Below the pieces are notes generated by a model that saw only the letters and a list, made by a program, of their open reading frames with translations, made no database searches and was not told the DNA's origin. Position numbers and translations under genes: made by a program. Below are positions 16,705-24,971 of a stretch of DNA of 64,000 bases, piece after piece (the first letter of the stretch is position 1; each line of letters starts with the position of its first letter). Source of the DNA: Streptomyces sp. B93 (GTDB lineage: Bacteria; Actinomycetota; Actinomycetes; Streptomycetales; Streptomycetaceae); contig NZ_JAGPXL010000001.1 in the NCBI RefSeq assembly GCF_018070565.1, positions 372,001-436,000 on the forward strand, given 5' to 3'.

Positions 16705-17772
16705 ATGGACGTCTCCCGTTTCCGCCGTGCCGCCCTCGTGTGCTCCCTGGTCCTGGCCACCGGATGCTCGGCGTCCGCCGCCGGGGGCGGGGAGCGGTCG
16801 GCGGAGCGGCGGGAGGGGACCACCGCGCAGGCCGCCGCGCCCCGGGCGGCCAGCGATCTCCAGGACGACTACCAGAAGGCGATCCGGGACGTCCTGCCGT
16901 CGGTGGTGCAGATCCAGGCCGGGAACGACCTCGGCTCGGGGGTCGTGTACGACGACGAGGGGCACATCGTCACCAACGCGCACGTCGTCGGCCGGGAGCG
17001 GACGTTCCGGGTGACGACCGCGGGCAGCGAGCAGCCGCAGGGCGCGAAGCTGGTCTTCTCCTACCCCCAGCAGGACCTCGCGGTGATCAAGCTGGACCGG
17101 GTGCCGGACGGGCTGAAGGCTGCCTCGTTCGGGGACTCCGCCAAGGTCGAGGTGGGGCGGATCGTGCTCGCCATGGGCTCGCCGCTCGGGCTGTCGTCGA
17201 GCGTGACCCAGGGCATCGTCTCGGCGACCGGACGGACCGTCAGCGAGGGCGGTACGGACGGCGGTACGGGCGCCACCATCGCCAACATGATCCAGACGTC
17301 GGCCGCGATCAACCCCGGCAACAGCGGGGGCGCGCTGGTGGACCTCGACAGCAAGGTGATCGGCATCCCGACGCTGGCCGCCACCGGCAGCGGCGGCGCG
17401 GACAGCCAGGCGCCCGGCATCGGGTTCGCCATCCCGGCGTCGATGGTGCGGACGGTCGCCGACCAGATCATCGAGGACGGGCGGGTCACCGACTCCGGCC
17501 GGGCCGCGCTCGACATCACCGGCCGGACGATCGTCGACGACCGGTTCCGGCCCGCCGGGGTCGCCGTCGTCGAGGTCGAGGACGGCGGGGCGGCCGCCGA
17601 CGCGGGCGTCCGGCCCGGGGACGTCATCACCCGGCTCGGCGACGACGACATCACCACCATCACCTCGCTGGCCGAGGCGCTGGCGGCGCGGCGGCCCGGG
17701 GACCGGACGAAGCTGACGTTCACCCGGGACGGTGACGAGCGGACGGTGGAGGTGACGCTGGGCGAGCAGTAG
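16705..17772 (+). CDS. HtrA-like S1C serine protease, lipoprotein
   Basis: 355 residues. A signal peptide ends in the lipobox LATGC (C21), so the mature protein is tethered to the outer face of the membrane. The trypsin-fold domain (about 55-240) has a complete triad: H93 in TNAHVV, D124 in QQDLAVI and S207 in NPGNSGGAL. A single PDZ domain follows (about 250-345, GVAVVEVEDGGAAADAGVRPGDVI). This is the DegP/HtrA type of envelope protein quality-control protease, shorter than membrane-anchored HtrA proteins. Monocistronic by spacing. Together with PspA, HtpX and the MarP-like protease it makes this window rich in envelope maintenance genes. Confidence 0.92.
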   Translation: MDVSRFRRAALVCSLVLATGCSASAAGGGERSAERREGTTAQAAAPRAASDLQDDYQKAIRDVLPSVVQIQAGNDLGSGVVYDDEGHIVTNAHVVGRERTFRVTTAGSEQPQGAKLVFSYPQQDLAVIKLDRVPDGLKAASFGDSAKVEVGRIVLAMGSPLGLSSSVTQGIVSATGRTVSEGGTDGGTGATIANMIQTSAAINPGNSGGALVDLDSKVIGIPTLAATGSGGADSQAPGIGFAIPASMVRTVADQIIEDGRVTDSGRAALDITGRTIVDDRFRPAGVAVVEVEDGGAAADAGVRPGDVITRLGDDDITTITSLAEALAARRPGDRTKLTFTRDGDERTVEVTLGEQ

Positions 17773-17778
17773 CCGCGA

Positions 17779-17994
17779 TCAGGACTCGTCGGCGGCGTGC
17801 AGGCTCATGGGGCCGTAGATCTCGGTGCGGTCCTCGAACAGCCGCACCTGGTCCGCGCCACCGGCGAGGAGGTCCTTCCAGTTCTCGCCGATCCAGGACT
17901 CCGCGTCCCCCTGCGTGGTGAACTCCTCCGGCTCCACCGCGGGCTGGACCTCCGTCCCGTCGGCCTTCTCGAACCGCCACGTCCACGCCGCCAT
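17779..17994 (-). CDS. Small conserved hypothetical protein, 71 aa
   Basis: 71-residue acidic, soluble protein with three tryptophans (AAWTWRFEKADG, SWIGENWKDLL) and the segment QGDAESWIGENWKDLLAGGADQVRLFED, which looks like a compact alpha/beta fold. ATG preceded by GGGAGG 5 nt away. Such proteins are widespread in Streptomyces without assigned function. Converges with the protease gene (6 bp between stops) and is divergent from cobU. Confidence 0.8.
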   Translation of the reverse strand: MAAWTWRFEKADGTEVQPAVEPEEFTTQGDAESWIGENWKDLLAGGADQVRLFEDRTEIYGPMSLHAADES

Positions 17995-18108
17995 GTACGC
18001 CTCCCAGATGTCAGCACCGGCAAGGAACCAGGAGCCGATCTTCGTCCGGCTCCTGCCGAGAGCCTAGCCGGACGCGCAAGAGCACCACCGGCACGGGAAA
18101 ATCAGGGC

Positions 18109-19317
18109 GTGGAACTGACACTGCTCGGCACCGGTGCCCCGGAGGGCCTGCCCCGTCCCGACTGTCCCTGCGCGGCCTGCGCCACCGCGCTCGGGCCCGA
18201 CGCGCGCGCGGCCACCGCCGCGCTCCTCGACGGCTCGCTGCTGCTCGACCTGACGCCGGGCGCGGCGTTCGCGGCGGCGCGGGCCGGGCGGTCGCTGGGC
18301 GGCGTACGGCAGGTGCTGTTGTCGCATCCGCACGACGGGCCGCCCGTCGAGGTACCGGCCGGGGTGCCGCAGCCGGGCCGGGTGCCGGACGGGCGGGAGC
18401 TGGCGCTGCTGACGGGGCACCGGGTGCGGGCGGTGGCGATGGACGCGCCGGGGACCGGGTACGCGGTGACCGGGCCGGACGGGCAGCGGCTGCTGTACCT
18501 GCCGCCGGGGGGCGCGCCGGCGGGCCTGGAGGAGGCGTCCGGGGCGGGCGAGGCGTACGACATGGTCCTCGCCGATGTGGTCGGGCGGCCGGACGCGCTG
18601 GCGCGGCTGCGGTCGGTCGGCGCGGTGGGGCCGACCACCGATGTGGTCGCCGTCCATCTCGGCCACGACGTGCCGCCGGGCGCGGAGCTGCGACGTCGGC
18701 TCGCCGCCGCGGGGGCGCGGGCCGTTCCCGACGGTACGAGGCTGACGGTGGGTGTCTACGAGGACGTACCGGACGTGCCGCGGCGCACGCTGGTGCTGGG
18801 CGGCGCCCGGTCGGGGAAGTCCGTGGAGGCCGAGCGGCGGCTGGCCGCGTTCCCCGACGTCGTCTATGTCGCCACCGGAGGCACCCGGGGCGGGGACACC
18901 GAGTGGGCGGAGCGGGTGGCGGCGCACCGGGAACGGCGGCCGGGGTCGTGGCGGACCGTGGAGACGTGCGATCTGGTGCCGCTGCTGAAGGACGACGGGC
19001 CGCCGCTGCTGATCGACTGTCTGTCGCTGTGGCTCACCGACGCGATGGACTCCGTCGGGGCGTGGGACGACGCCGAGTGGACGGACGGCGGACAGCGGGC
19101 GCTGCGGGAGCGGGTGCGGGAGCTGACGGAGGCGGTGCGCACGGCACGGCGCGTGGTGGTCGCGGTGTCGAACGAGGTGGGGTCGGGGATCGTGCCCGCG
19201 ACGGTGTCCGGGCGGCGCTACCGGGACGAACTGGGGCGGCTCAACGCGGGGTTCGGGGCGGAGTGTGAGCAGGTGGTGCTGGTGGTGGCGGGGCAGGCGG
19301 TGGTACTGCGGGGGTAG
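18109..19317 (+). CDS. cobU: Adenosylcobinamide kinase/guanylyltransferase with an N-terminal beta-lactamase-fold-like domain
   Basis: 402 residues, more than twice the length of a plain CobU. Residues 225-402 are the bifunctional CobU enzyme: P-loop GGARSGKS (231-238), the active-site segment AAHRERRPGSWRTVE with the guanylylation histidine, and SNEVGSGIVP / YRDELGRLN. It phosphorylates adenosylcobinamide and attaches GMP in B12 nucleotide-loop assembly. Residues 1-220 start LTLLGTGAPEGLPRPDC and contain LLSHPHDGPP and HLGHD, reminiscent of the metallo-beta-lactamase/PhnP fold, but the canonical HxHxDH is lacking, so metal hydrolysis is doubtful. GTG start. Partners CobT and CobS are encoded at 20.3 and 22.8 kb. 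Confidence 0.9.
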   Translation: MELTLLGTGAPEGLPRPDCPCAACATALGPDARAATAALLDGSLLLDLTPGAAFAAARAGRSLGGVRQVLLSHPHDGPPVEVPAGVPQPGRVPDGRELALLTGHRVRAVAMDAPGTGYAVTGPDGQRLLYLPPGGAPAGLEEASGAGEAYDMVLADVVGRPDALARLRSVGAVGPTTDVVAVHLGHDVPPGAELRRRLAAAGARAVPDGTRLTVGVYEDVPDVPRRTLVLGGARSGKSVEAERRLAAFPDVVYVATGGTRGGDTEWAERVAAHRERRPGSWRTVETCDLVPLLKDDGPPLLIDCLSLWLTDAMDSVGAWDDAEWTDGGQRALRERVRELTEAVRTARRVVVAVSNEVGSGIVPATVSGRRYRDELGRLNAGFGAECEQVVLVVAGQAVVLRG

Positions 19318-20164
19318 GCGGGGCGGCGGGCCTGGCCGGGATGGCGTGTGCGGTCGTGGTGGGCTTGCGGGCCAGGACGCGGTAGCTGGTCGTCCAGGGG
19401 GCGCGGCGGGGCGGGGCGAGGATCTCGCAGCCCTGGGAGCGGAGTTCCGCCTCGATGTTCCCGCGCGGGAAGAGGTGCAGGGTGTGCGGGGGCCGGGGGC
19501 CGAACAGATGGCGGGGGCCGGCCGGGTCGGTCAGCTCCAGCAGGAGGTGGCCGCCGGGGCGCAGGACGGCGAGGGCGGCGCGGAGTTCGGCGCCCGGGTC
19601 CGGGGTGCGTTCCAGGTGGTGGAGGACGCTCACCACGTCGTAGCGCGAGCGCAGGTGGGCGGTGAGGGCCGGGGTCGCCAACGCGCCGACGTAGGCCTCC
19701 TCGACGTGCTCGGCGGCGCGGGCCCGCAGCACCCGGGGAGTGGGGTCGGTGCCGTCGAAGGCCGTGTAGGGGAAGAACTCCCTCGCCGCTCGCGGGAATT
19801 CGGCGTCGCCCGTGCCCACGTCCAGCCAGCTCTCCGGTTCCAGGTGGCGCGGCACGGCGCGGGCCGCGGCACGGTGGCGGCGGCGCGTGGCCACGGGCCG
19901 GGGGGCGCGGGCGGCCGGGTCACCGTCGTAGAACGCCATGCCCTCCGGGGCGAGGCGGGGGTTCTGGAAGACATGGGCGCAGTCGAGGCACTCGTCGGTG
20001 GTGAGGCCGCCGCGGGCCGGGGGGCGGGTGTGCAGACGGGCCGAACCGCACCAGGGGCAGACGGCGCGGCGCTCCTCGAAGAAGCGGTCGGTGTCCAGGG
20101 CGAGCCGGGCGAGGTACGCGGTACGGCGGCGGTCGGCCGCGAGTCGGGTGAGGGGTGCGGGCAT
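19241..20164 (-). CDS. SAM-dependent methyltransferase with N-terminal zinc-ribbon-like motif
   Basis: 307 residues from the ATG at 20164 (GGGAG 8 nt upstream). Residues about 34-65 contain CPWCGS and DECLDCAHVF, a CxxC/CxxC pair likely to bind zinc. A class I methyltransferase domain follows: WLDVGTGDAEFPRAA (motif I), YDVVSVLHHLERTPDP and LRPGGHLLLEL. This domain order resembles C-methyltransferases and 'FeS-independent' sugar or lipid methyltransferases with zinc-binding N-termini; substrate unknown. The C-terminus is a Pro/Ala-rich tail (PAPPPPAPPAHTPPRTPR) that is encoded antisense to the end of cobU: the two convergent genes overlap by 77 bp. A TTG start at 20209 is possible but lacks a ribosome binding site. 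Confidence 0.83.
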   Translation of the reverse strand: MPAPLTRLAADRRRTAYLARLALDTDRFFEERRAVCPWCGSARLHTRPPARGGLTTDECLDCAHVFQNPRLAPEGMAFYDGDPAARAPRPVATRRRHRAAARAVPRHLEPESWLDVGTGDAEFPRAAREFFPYTAFDGTDPTPRVLRARAAEHVEEAYVGALATPALTAHLRSRYDVVSVLHHLERTPDPGAELRAALAVLRPGGHLLLELTDPAGPRHLFGPRPPHTLHLFPRGNIEAELRSQGCEILAPPRRAPWTTSYRVLARKPTTTAHAIPARPAAPPTPAVPPPAPPPPAPPAHTPPRTPR

Positions 20165-20286
20165 GGCGGCTCCCGGCGGCGCGAGAACATACGGCGCGAT
20201 TATTGTCAAACCGGAACTTATGGGATCGGGATCTTGGGTGCAACGACGTCGTCGTGCGGTGGTGGCGCGATGCTCGCCATGGGGCG

Positions 20287-20323
20287 CTGACCTGTTCGAG
20301 CGGGGCCGGTACTGTTCGGCGAA
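20287..20323 (+). promoter_or_regulatory. Probable leaderless cobT promoter
   Basis: CTGACC (20287-20292), a 17 bp spacer and TACTGT (20310-20315) form a good promoter match; the ATG of cobT begins 7 nt after the -10 box, where transcription would start. No Shine-Dalgarno sequence is present. I see no cobalamin riboswitch here. Confidence 0.5.
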
Positions 20324-21567
20324 TGAGTTCGCTGAATCTCGACGACTTCACCGATCTGATCGAGCGCCCCGACAGTGCGGTGCGCCGCGACGCCGAGGCG
20401 CGCCGGGAGCGTCAGATCGTGCCCCCCGGTGCGCTCGGGCGCCTCGACGAGCTGGGTGAGTGGCTGGCCGCGGCGCAGGGCGCGGTGCCGGTGCGGGCGA
20501 TCGAACGGCCGCGGGTGGTGCTCTTCGCCGCCGACCACGGCATCGCCGGGCTGGGGGTGTCGGCGCGGCCCGCGGGCAGCGCGGCCGGCCTGGTGCGGGA
20601 CGTCCTGGAGGGCGGGCGGCCGGTGTCGGTGCTCGCGCGGCGGCTCGGGGTGCCGGTGCGGGTCGTCGACATGGCGCTGGACTGCGACCCGGGGACGCTG
20701 CCCGAGGACGTCGTACGGCATCGGGTGCGGCGCGGCAGCGGCCGTGTCGACATCGAGGACGCGCTGACCCTCGAGGAGGCCGAGGCAGCGTTCCGGGCCG
20801 GGATCGCGGTGGCCGACGAGGAGGCCGACTCGGGGACCGACCTGGTGGTGCTCGGCGATGTGAGCGTCGGCGGCACCACGGTGGCGGGCGTGCTGGTGGC
20901 CGCGCTGTGCGGGACGGACGCGTCCGTGGTCACCGGGCGCGGTGGCGTGCCCATCGACGACCTGGCGTGGATGCGCAAGTGCGCCGCGATCCGGGACGCG
21001 CTGCGGCGGGCCCGGCCCGTGCTCGGCGACCAGCTGGCGCTGCTGGCGGCGGTGGGCGGGGCCGACTTCGCCGCGATGACGGGCTTCCTGCTCCAGAGCG
21101 CGGTGCGGAAGATGCCGGTGGTCCTGGACGGGGTCGTCGCCGCGGCGTGCGCGCTGGTCGGGCAGCGCGTCGCGTTCCGGGCGCCGGACTGGTGGCTGGC
21201 CGCCCACAGCAGCGGGGAGCCGGGCCAGGCCAAGGCGCTGGACCGGATGGCCCTCGAACCCCTCCTGAACCACGGCGTGACCCTCGGCGAGGCCACGGGC
21301 GGCCTCCTGGCCCTGCCCCTGGTACAGGCAGCGGCGGCACTCGCGGCGGAACTGCCCGAGCACTCGGAGAAGGACGCGGCGGTGACTGACGCCGGGGCGG
21401 AGGGTGACACGGGGGCAGTGGCTGACGCCGGGGTGGCCGACGCTGACGCCGGGGCCGACGCCACGGCCGGGGCAGACGAGGCCGCCCGGACGGGCGAGGG
21501 CCCGGAAGCGGACGCAGGCCGGGAGGCCGACGCCGACGACACCCGGGCGGACCGTACGGCGCAGTAG
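20323..21567 (+). CDS. cobT: Nicotinate-nucleotide--dimethylbenzimidazole phosphoribosyltransferase
   Basis: 414 residues. CobT makes alpha-ribazole phosphate for the lower loop of cobalamin. Diagnostic parts are IVPPGALGRLDELGEWLA at the N-terminus, the FAADHGIA motif, LGDVSVGGTT, TGRGG and the C-terminal catalytic region LDRMALEPLLNHGVTLGEATGG, in which E and GEG-type loops bind nicotinate mononucleotide. The first 355 residues match the family length; the last 60 are an acidic Ala/Asp/Glu/Gly/Thr tail (TDAGAEGDTGAVADAG...) that is probably disordered. No internal stop or frameshift. Followed by a repeat-bearing 359 bp gap. Confidence 0.95.
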   Translation: MSSLNLDDFTDLIERPDSAVRRDAEARRERQIVPPGALGRLDELGEWLAAAQGAVPVRAIERPRVVLFAADHGIAGLGVSARPAGSAAGLVRDVLEGGRPVSVLARRLGVPVRVVDMALDCDPGTLPEDVVRHRVRRGSGRVDIEDALTLEEAEAAFRAGIAVADEEADSGTDLVVLGDVSVGGTTVAGVLVAALCGTDASVVTGRGGVPIDDLAWMRKCAAIRDALRRARPVLGDQLALLAAVGGADFAAMTGFLLQSAVRKMPVVLDGVVAAACALVGQRVAFRAPDWWLAAHSSGEPGQAKALDRMALEPLLNHGVTLGEATGGLLALPLVQAAAALAAELPEHSEKDAAVTDAGAEGDTGAVADAGVADADAGADATAGADEAARTGEGPEADAGREADADDTRADRTAQ

Positions 21568-21926
21568 GCGCGGGCGGCTTCCGCCGGGCGGGAGCCGGGT
21601 CGGGGCGGCGGACGGTCGCCGCGACGTCTTCGCCGCCGGAGGCACCGCGGCACGGGGCTCCGTAGGAGGGCGACGGGCGGGGCAGGCCGTCATTGCCGGG
21701 CGGTCGGCGACCGGGCCCTCGGCCCCGGGCACCCGGGTGCCGAACGGTGGGCAGCCCAGGCACCGACAGGTGGGCAGCCCGGACGCCCACGGATGGGGCA
21801 GCCCAGGCACCGACAGGTGGGCGGCGGCCGAGCGCTGCCGCCCCGGCACCCCAGCCCTCCCCGGCCAGGCGGCGACGAGCCCGGCGGTCGGCCCCCGCCG
21901 GAGGGCGTCCGGCTCCGCGCCGGGCT
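21568..21926. other. Non-coding gap after cobT with short tandem repeats
   Basis: 359 bp between convergent genes. Between 21749 and 21822 there are three tandem units of 23-24 bp beginning GGGCAGCCC; units 1 and 3 (21749-21775 and 21796-21822) are identical over 27 bp and unit 2 is diverged. A fourth partial unit follows (GGGCGGCGGCC). The unit length is not a multiple of three and no coding frame is supported, so this is probably a slippage-prone intergenic repeat or termination region. Confidence 0.6.
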
Positions 21927-22715
21927 TCAGTGGTCGCCGTCGCCGCCCGGCGGCAGTTGCCGCTTCGGCTCGAGTTCCTCGTCCGGGGTGCCGCCGATCC
22001 AGTTCTGGAAGGTGCGTTGGGGGCCCGACCAGCGGCGGTCGTGCTGGGCGGCGCGGCGGGCCGCGCGGGTGCGGGCGCGGGGGCGGCGGGCGTAGAAGCG
22101 GTTGGCCCAGGGGGAGCCGGGGCGGGCCAGACGGACCGCGCCGACCATGGCGACGACGGGGATGATCACGCCGAAGACCGCGATGCGGAACTTCCCCTTG
22201 CCGAGGGCGATGAGGGAGAAGAGGAAGTTGATCGCGACCGTGCTGATCACCGAGCCCCGGTTGTCGAGTTCGTCCTCCGTGACGCCGTTGACGCCGAAGG
22301 GCGAGAAACCGGCGAGGACCAGGCCGACCAGGGCCACGGTGAGCACCACCGCCTCCACGCTCTGGCGGCCCGCCTCGGACCAGTAGACGTCGTCGAGGTG
22401 CAGGATCAGCGCGAACTCGTCCAGCACCAGCCCCGCCCCGATGCCGAAGACCACCGCGGCCAGCGCCCCGGCGACGCCCTCCCGCCCCGCGGCCACCGCG
22501 CCGAAGCCGCCGACGACCGTGAGGACGACACCGGGGACGACATGGTGGATGTGCAGGCCGCTCTCGGTGCTGACGTTGCCGAAGGGGCCCTTCCCGGCCC
22601 GGATCAGACGGGTGATCAGGCGGGTGACGAGGAAGGTGAGGACGAAGGCCGTCAGCGCGAGAAGCAGGGGGAGTTTCCCGGGTTCGACGATGTTGCGGTT
22701 CAGCCATGAGCCCAT
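21927..22715 (-). CDS. Integral membrane protein, unknown function
   Basis: 262 residues from the ATG at 22715 (a GTG two codons upstream is possible). About five to six membrane helices: 15-35, 60-78, 85-105, 123-142, 160-180 and 185-205. The loop STESGLHIHHVVPG and the segment LVLDEFALILHLDDVYW carry conserved-looking His and Asp/Glu residues next to membrane helices, which suggests a metal or substrate site. The C-terminal 60 residues are basic and Pro-rich and probably cytoplasmic. Divergent from cobS, whose start is 57 bp away. I do not recognise a family with confidence. Confidence 0.78.
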   Translation of the reverse strand: MGSWLNRNIVEPGKLPLLLALTAFVLTFLVTRLITRLIRAGKGPFGNVSTESGLHIHHVVPGVVLTVVGGFGAVAAGREGVAGALAAVVFGIGAGLVLDEFALILHLDDVYWSEAGRQSVEAVVLTVALVGLVLAGFSPFGVNGVTEDELDNRGSVISTVAINFLFSLIALGKGKFRIAVFGVIIPVVAMVGAVRLARPGSPWANRFYARRPRARTRAARRAAQHDRRWSGPQRTFQNWIGGTPDEELEPKRQLPPGGDGDH

Positions 22716-22759
22716 ATGCACCAGTTTGCCCGGGTGGTGGGCGTGACCGGCCGCTCACG

Positions 22760-22772
22760 TAGCCTTCCGGCG
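22760..22772 (+). promoter_or_regulatory. Leaderless -10 box for cobS
   Basis: TAGCCT at 22760-22765 lies 6 nt before the cobS GTG with no ribosome binding site between, as at several other genes in this window. Confidence 0.4.
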
Positions 22773-23563
22773 TGTTCACGACTCCCGCCCTGCACGGTCT
22801 CCGGTTCGCCTTCGGGACCCTTTCCGTCCTGCCCGTACGGGTGACCCGCTGGGACCGGGAGGCCGCCCGCGGCGGCATGCTCGCGGCGCCCGTCGTCGGA
22901 CTGGCGGTCGGGGGCGCCGCCGCGCTGACCGCGCTGCTGCTGCTCACGCTGGGCGCGGCCCCCCTGCTCGCCACGGTCGCGGCCGTGGCCGTACCCGCCG
23001 TGCTCACGCGGGGGCTGCACCTGGACGGGCTGGCCGACACCGCGGACGGGCTGGGCAGCGGCAAGCCCGCCGAGGACGCCCTGCGGATCATGAAGCAGTC
23101 GGACATCGGGCCGTTCGGGGTGCTCACCCTGGTGTTCGTGGTGCTGGGTCAGACCGCCGCGCTGGCCCAGGTGTACGGCGAGTCCTGGTCGCGTGGCGCG
23201 TTCGCCACGGCCGTGTCCGCGGTCGCGGCCCGGCTGGCGCTGACGCTGGCCGCGCGGGCGGGGGTACCGGCGGCCCGGCCGGAGGGCCTGGGCGCGGCGG
23301 TCGCCGGGGTCGTGCCGGTGGGGCGGGCGGCGGGCGCCGCCGTCGCCGTGGTGGCCGTCGCGGCGGCCGTCGGAGGGCTCTCGTTCGGCGCGGGCGAGAT
23401 CCTCCGTACCGGGTGCGCGCTCGTCGCCGCGCTCGCCGCGGCCGAGTCGCTGCTGCGGCACTGCACGCGCCGCTTCGGCGGGGTGACGGGGGACGTCTTC
23501 GGAGGGCTGGCGGAGACCGCCGCAACCGTCTCGCTCGTCGTGATGTCCCTGTCTCTGGGGTGA
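22772..23563 (+). CDS. cobS: Adenosylcobinamide-GDP ribazoletransferase (cobalamin synthase)
   Basis: 263-residue polytopic membrane enzyme that joins adenosylcobinamide-GDP (product of CobU) with alpha-ribazole (product of CobT plus phosphatase), the last step of B12 assembly. Family motifs are FAFGTLSVLPV at the N-terminus and HLDGLADTADGLGSGKPAEDALRIMKQSDIGPFG, where the two DG(L)AD aspartates bind Mg2+. About seven helices, with the C-terminal TRRFGGVTGDVFGG motif intact. The following RDD gene starts 51 bp later on the same strand and may be cotranscribed. Confidence 0.94.
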   Translation: MFTTPALHGLRFAFGTLSVLPVRVTRWDREAARGGMLAAPVVGLAVGGAAALTALLLLTLGAAPLLATVAAVAVPAVLTRGLHLDGLADTADGLGSGKPAEDALRIMKQSDIGPFGVLTLVFVVLGQTAALAQVYGESWSRGAFATAVSAVAARLALTLAARAGVPAARPEGLGAAVAGVVPVGRAAGAAVAVVAVAAAVGGLSFGAGEILRTGCALVAALAAAESLLRHCTRRFGGVTGDVFGGLAETAATVSLVVMSLSLG

Positions 23564-23614
23564 CACCGGGTCGCCCCCGCCGTACCCACACCGTCGTCCT
23601 CGGGGGGACCCTCC

Positions 23615-24220
23615 ATGCCCAAGCTGCGTCGTGCCGTGGCCTGGTCCATCGACTTCACGCTGGTGGTCGCGGCGGCCTCGCTGCTGGCCGTGCTGACCTT
23701 CAACCGGATCTCCACGCTCTTCGCCGACGTGCCCGACCTCGCCACCCGCAGCGGCTGGGAGCTGGTGACCTCGCGCGGCGATGTCGTCGAGGCGTCGCAG
23801 GGGCTCGGGCTGTCGCTGTGGAACAAGACGGTGCTCTACGTCGAACAGGCCTTCGGCGCGCTGGTCGTGATCGCGTTCCTCTACCAGTGGGCCTGTCTGG
23901 CGCTGCTCGGACGCACGGTCGGCAAGGCGCTGCTCGGGCTCAGGGTGGAGTCGGCCGCAAGGGGGCGGGCGGCCCTGCGGGCGGCCGTGACCACCGTCGC
24001 GGACGTGCTCGTCTACGCCCTGGCCTGTGTGCTGCTGATCGAGGGTCAGTTCGTGCTGTCGGTGCTGGTGTGGGCGGCGGCGGTGGTCTTCTTCCTGCTC
24101 AACGCGGTGCCGGTGCTCTCCCCCGGCGGGCGGTCCCTCGCCGACCGGGTCGCGGGGACGACGGTGACCGCGCTGGGGTTCAGCACGCCCGCCGCCATGC
24201 GTCCAGTTCGTACTTCTTGA
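23615..24220 (+). CDS. RDD-family membrane protein
   Basis: 201 residues with the RDD signature: an Arg and an Asp in the first helix (RRAVAWSIDFTLV), followed by helices at about 75-95 and 130-165 and the segment GRTVGKALLGLRV. These proteins are of largely unknown function, with proposed roles in transport or ion homeostasis. ATG with GGGGGGAC upstream. The 3' end overlaps the convergent GH114-like gene by 41 bp. A second, unrelated RDD gene is at 49136. Confidence 0.85.
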   Translation: MPKLRRAVAWSIDFTLVVAAASLLAVLTFNRISTLFADVPDLATRSGWELVTSRGDVVEASQGLGLSLWNKTVLYVEQAFGALVVIAFLYQWACLALLGRTVGKALLGLRVESAARGRAALRAAVTTVADVLVYALACVLLIEGQFVLSVLVWAAAVVFFLLNAVPVLSPGGRSLADRVAGTTVTALGFSTPAAMRPVRTS

Positions 24221-24971
24221 GCAGCGAGCTGAGCCGCAGCCGCCGCGCCTCGGGGCAGAAGTCGCCGGTCGGCAGCTCGTACTCGACGTGGAAGACCGCC
24301 TTGTCCGCCGCGATGAACGGCCGGAGCGCGGCGCACTCGTCGTACTGGGCGCACTGCTCGTTGACGGCGAAGTCGAAGTCGTCGACCAGCTCCGGGATCT
24401 GGCCGAGGTCGTTCTTCAGGCCGACGGCCATGCCCCGCTCGTGGGCCAGCCGGGCGACGAGGCGGTTGTAGCGGAGCTGGTCGTCGGCGGTCAGCGGGAA
24501 GCCGGTGCGGTTGCGGTAGCCGTCCATGTTGTCCGGCTCCACCGCGTCGAAGCCCTTCTCCCGGCACATGTCCATCCGGGCCGCCATCAGCGGCTCCAGT
24601 ACGTCGGTACGGCGGATGTCGAGCCAGCGCTCGCCCTCCCAGCCGTTGCCCCGGCCCAGCACCGACGCGGGGAAGTCGTCGGCGTCGGGGCGGAAGTCCT
24701 CCCAGGCGCCGGTGGACAGGTAGCAGATGACCTTGCGGCCGTCCCGGTGCAGTGCGGCGACGGTGTCCGCGTCGTGGTCGAAGCCGTCGATGTCGTAGAC
24801 CGGCACGTCCACGGAGGTGTCCAGCCGGCCGCTGAGCTGCCACTGCCAGGCGGTGCCGGGCTCGGGCCGCCAGACCGGAGCGGGTGACCCGTCGTCCCGG
24901 TCGGGGGCGGCGGCGCAGCCCGCCGTCAGCAGCAGCGCGAGCAGGGCGACGAGCAGGGTGGGGCGTCTCAC
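24180..24971 (-). CDS. Lipoprotein of the endo-alpha-1,4-polygalactosaminidase (GH114) family
   Basis: 263 residues. Signal peptide with lipobox LLTAGC (C19), then a TIM-barrel domain of the GH114 type: WQWQLSGRLDTS at the N-terminus, DIDGFDHDADTVAALH, KVICYLSTGAWEDFRPDADDFP, WLDIR, GFDAVEPDNMDGYRN and LKNDLGQ. The family cleaves galactosaminogalactan-type polymers, and the aspartate/glutamate in EPDNMD is the expected catalytic region. In actinomycetes the substrate is not established; a secreted amino-sugar polymer of wall or matrix is plausible. Overlaps the RDD gene tail to tail by 41 bp. Confidence 0.87.
   Translation of the reverse strand: MRRPTLLVALLALLLTAGCAAAPDRDDGSPAPVWRPEPGTAWQWQLSGRLDTSVDVPVYDIDGFDHDADTVAALHRDGRKVICYLSTGAWEDFRPDADDFPASVLGRGNGWEGERWLDIRRTDVLEPLMAARMDMCREKGFDAVEPDNMDGYRNRTGFPLTADDQLRYNRLVARLAHERGMAVGLKNDLGQIPELVDDFDFAVNEQCAQYDECAALRPFIAADKAVFHVEYELPTGDFCPEARRLRLSSLLKKYELDAWRRAC

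Noticed and set aside
18109..23563. Possible cobalamin riboswitch before cobU, cobT or cobS
   Set aside because: No B12-box-like sequence or long structured leader is present; cobT and cobS starts look leaderless.
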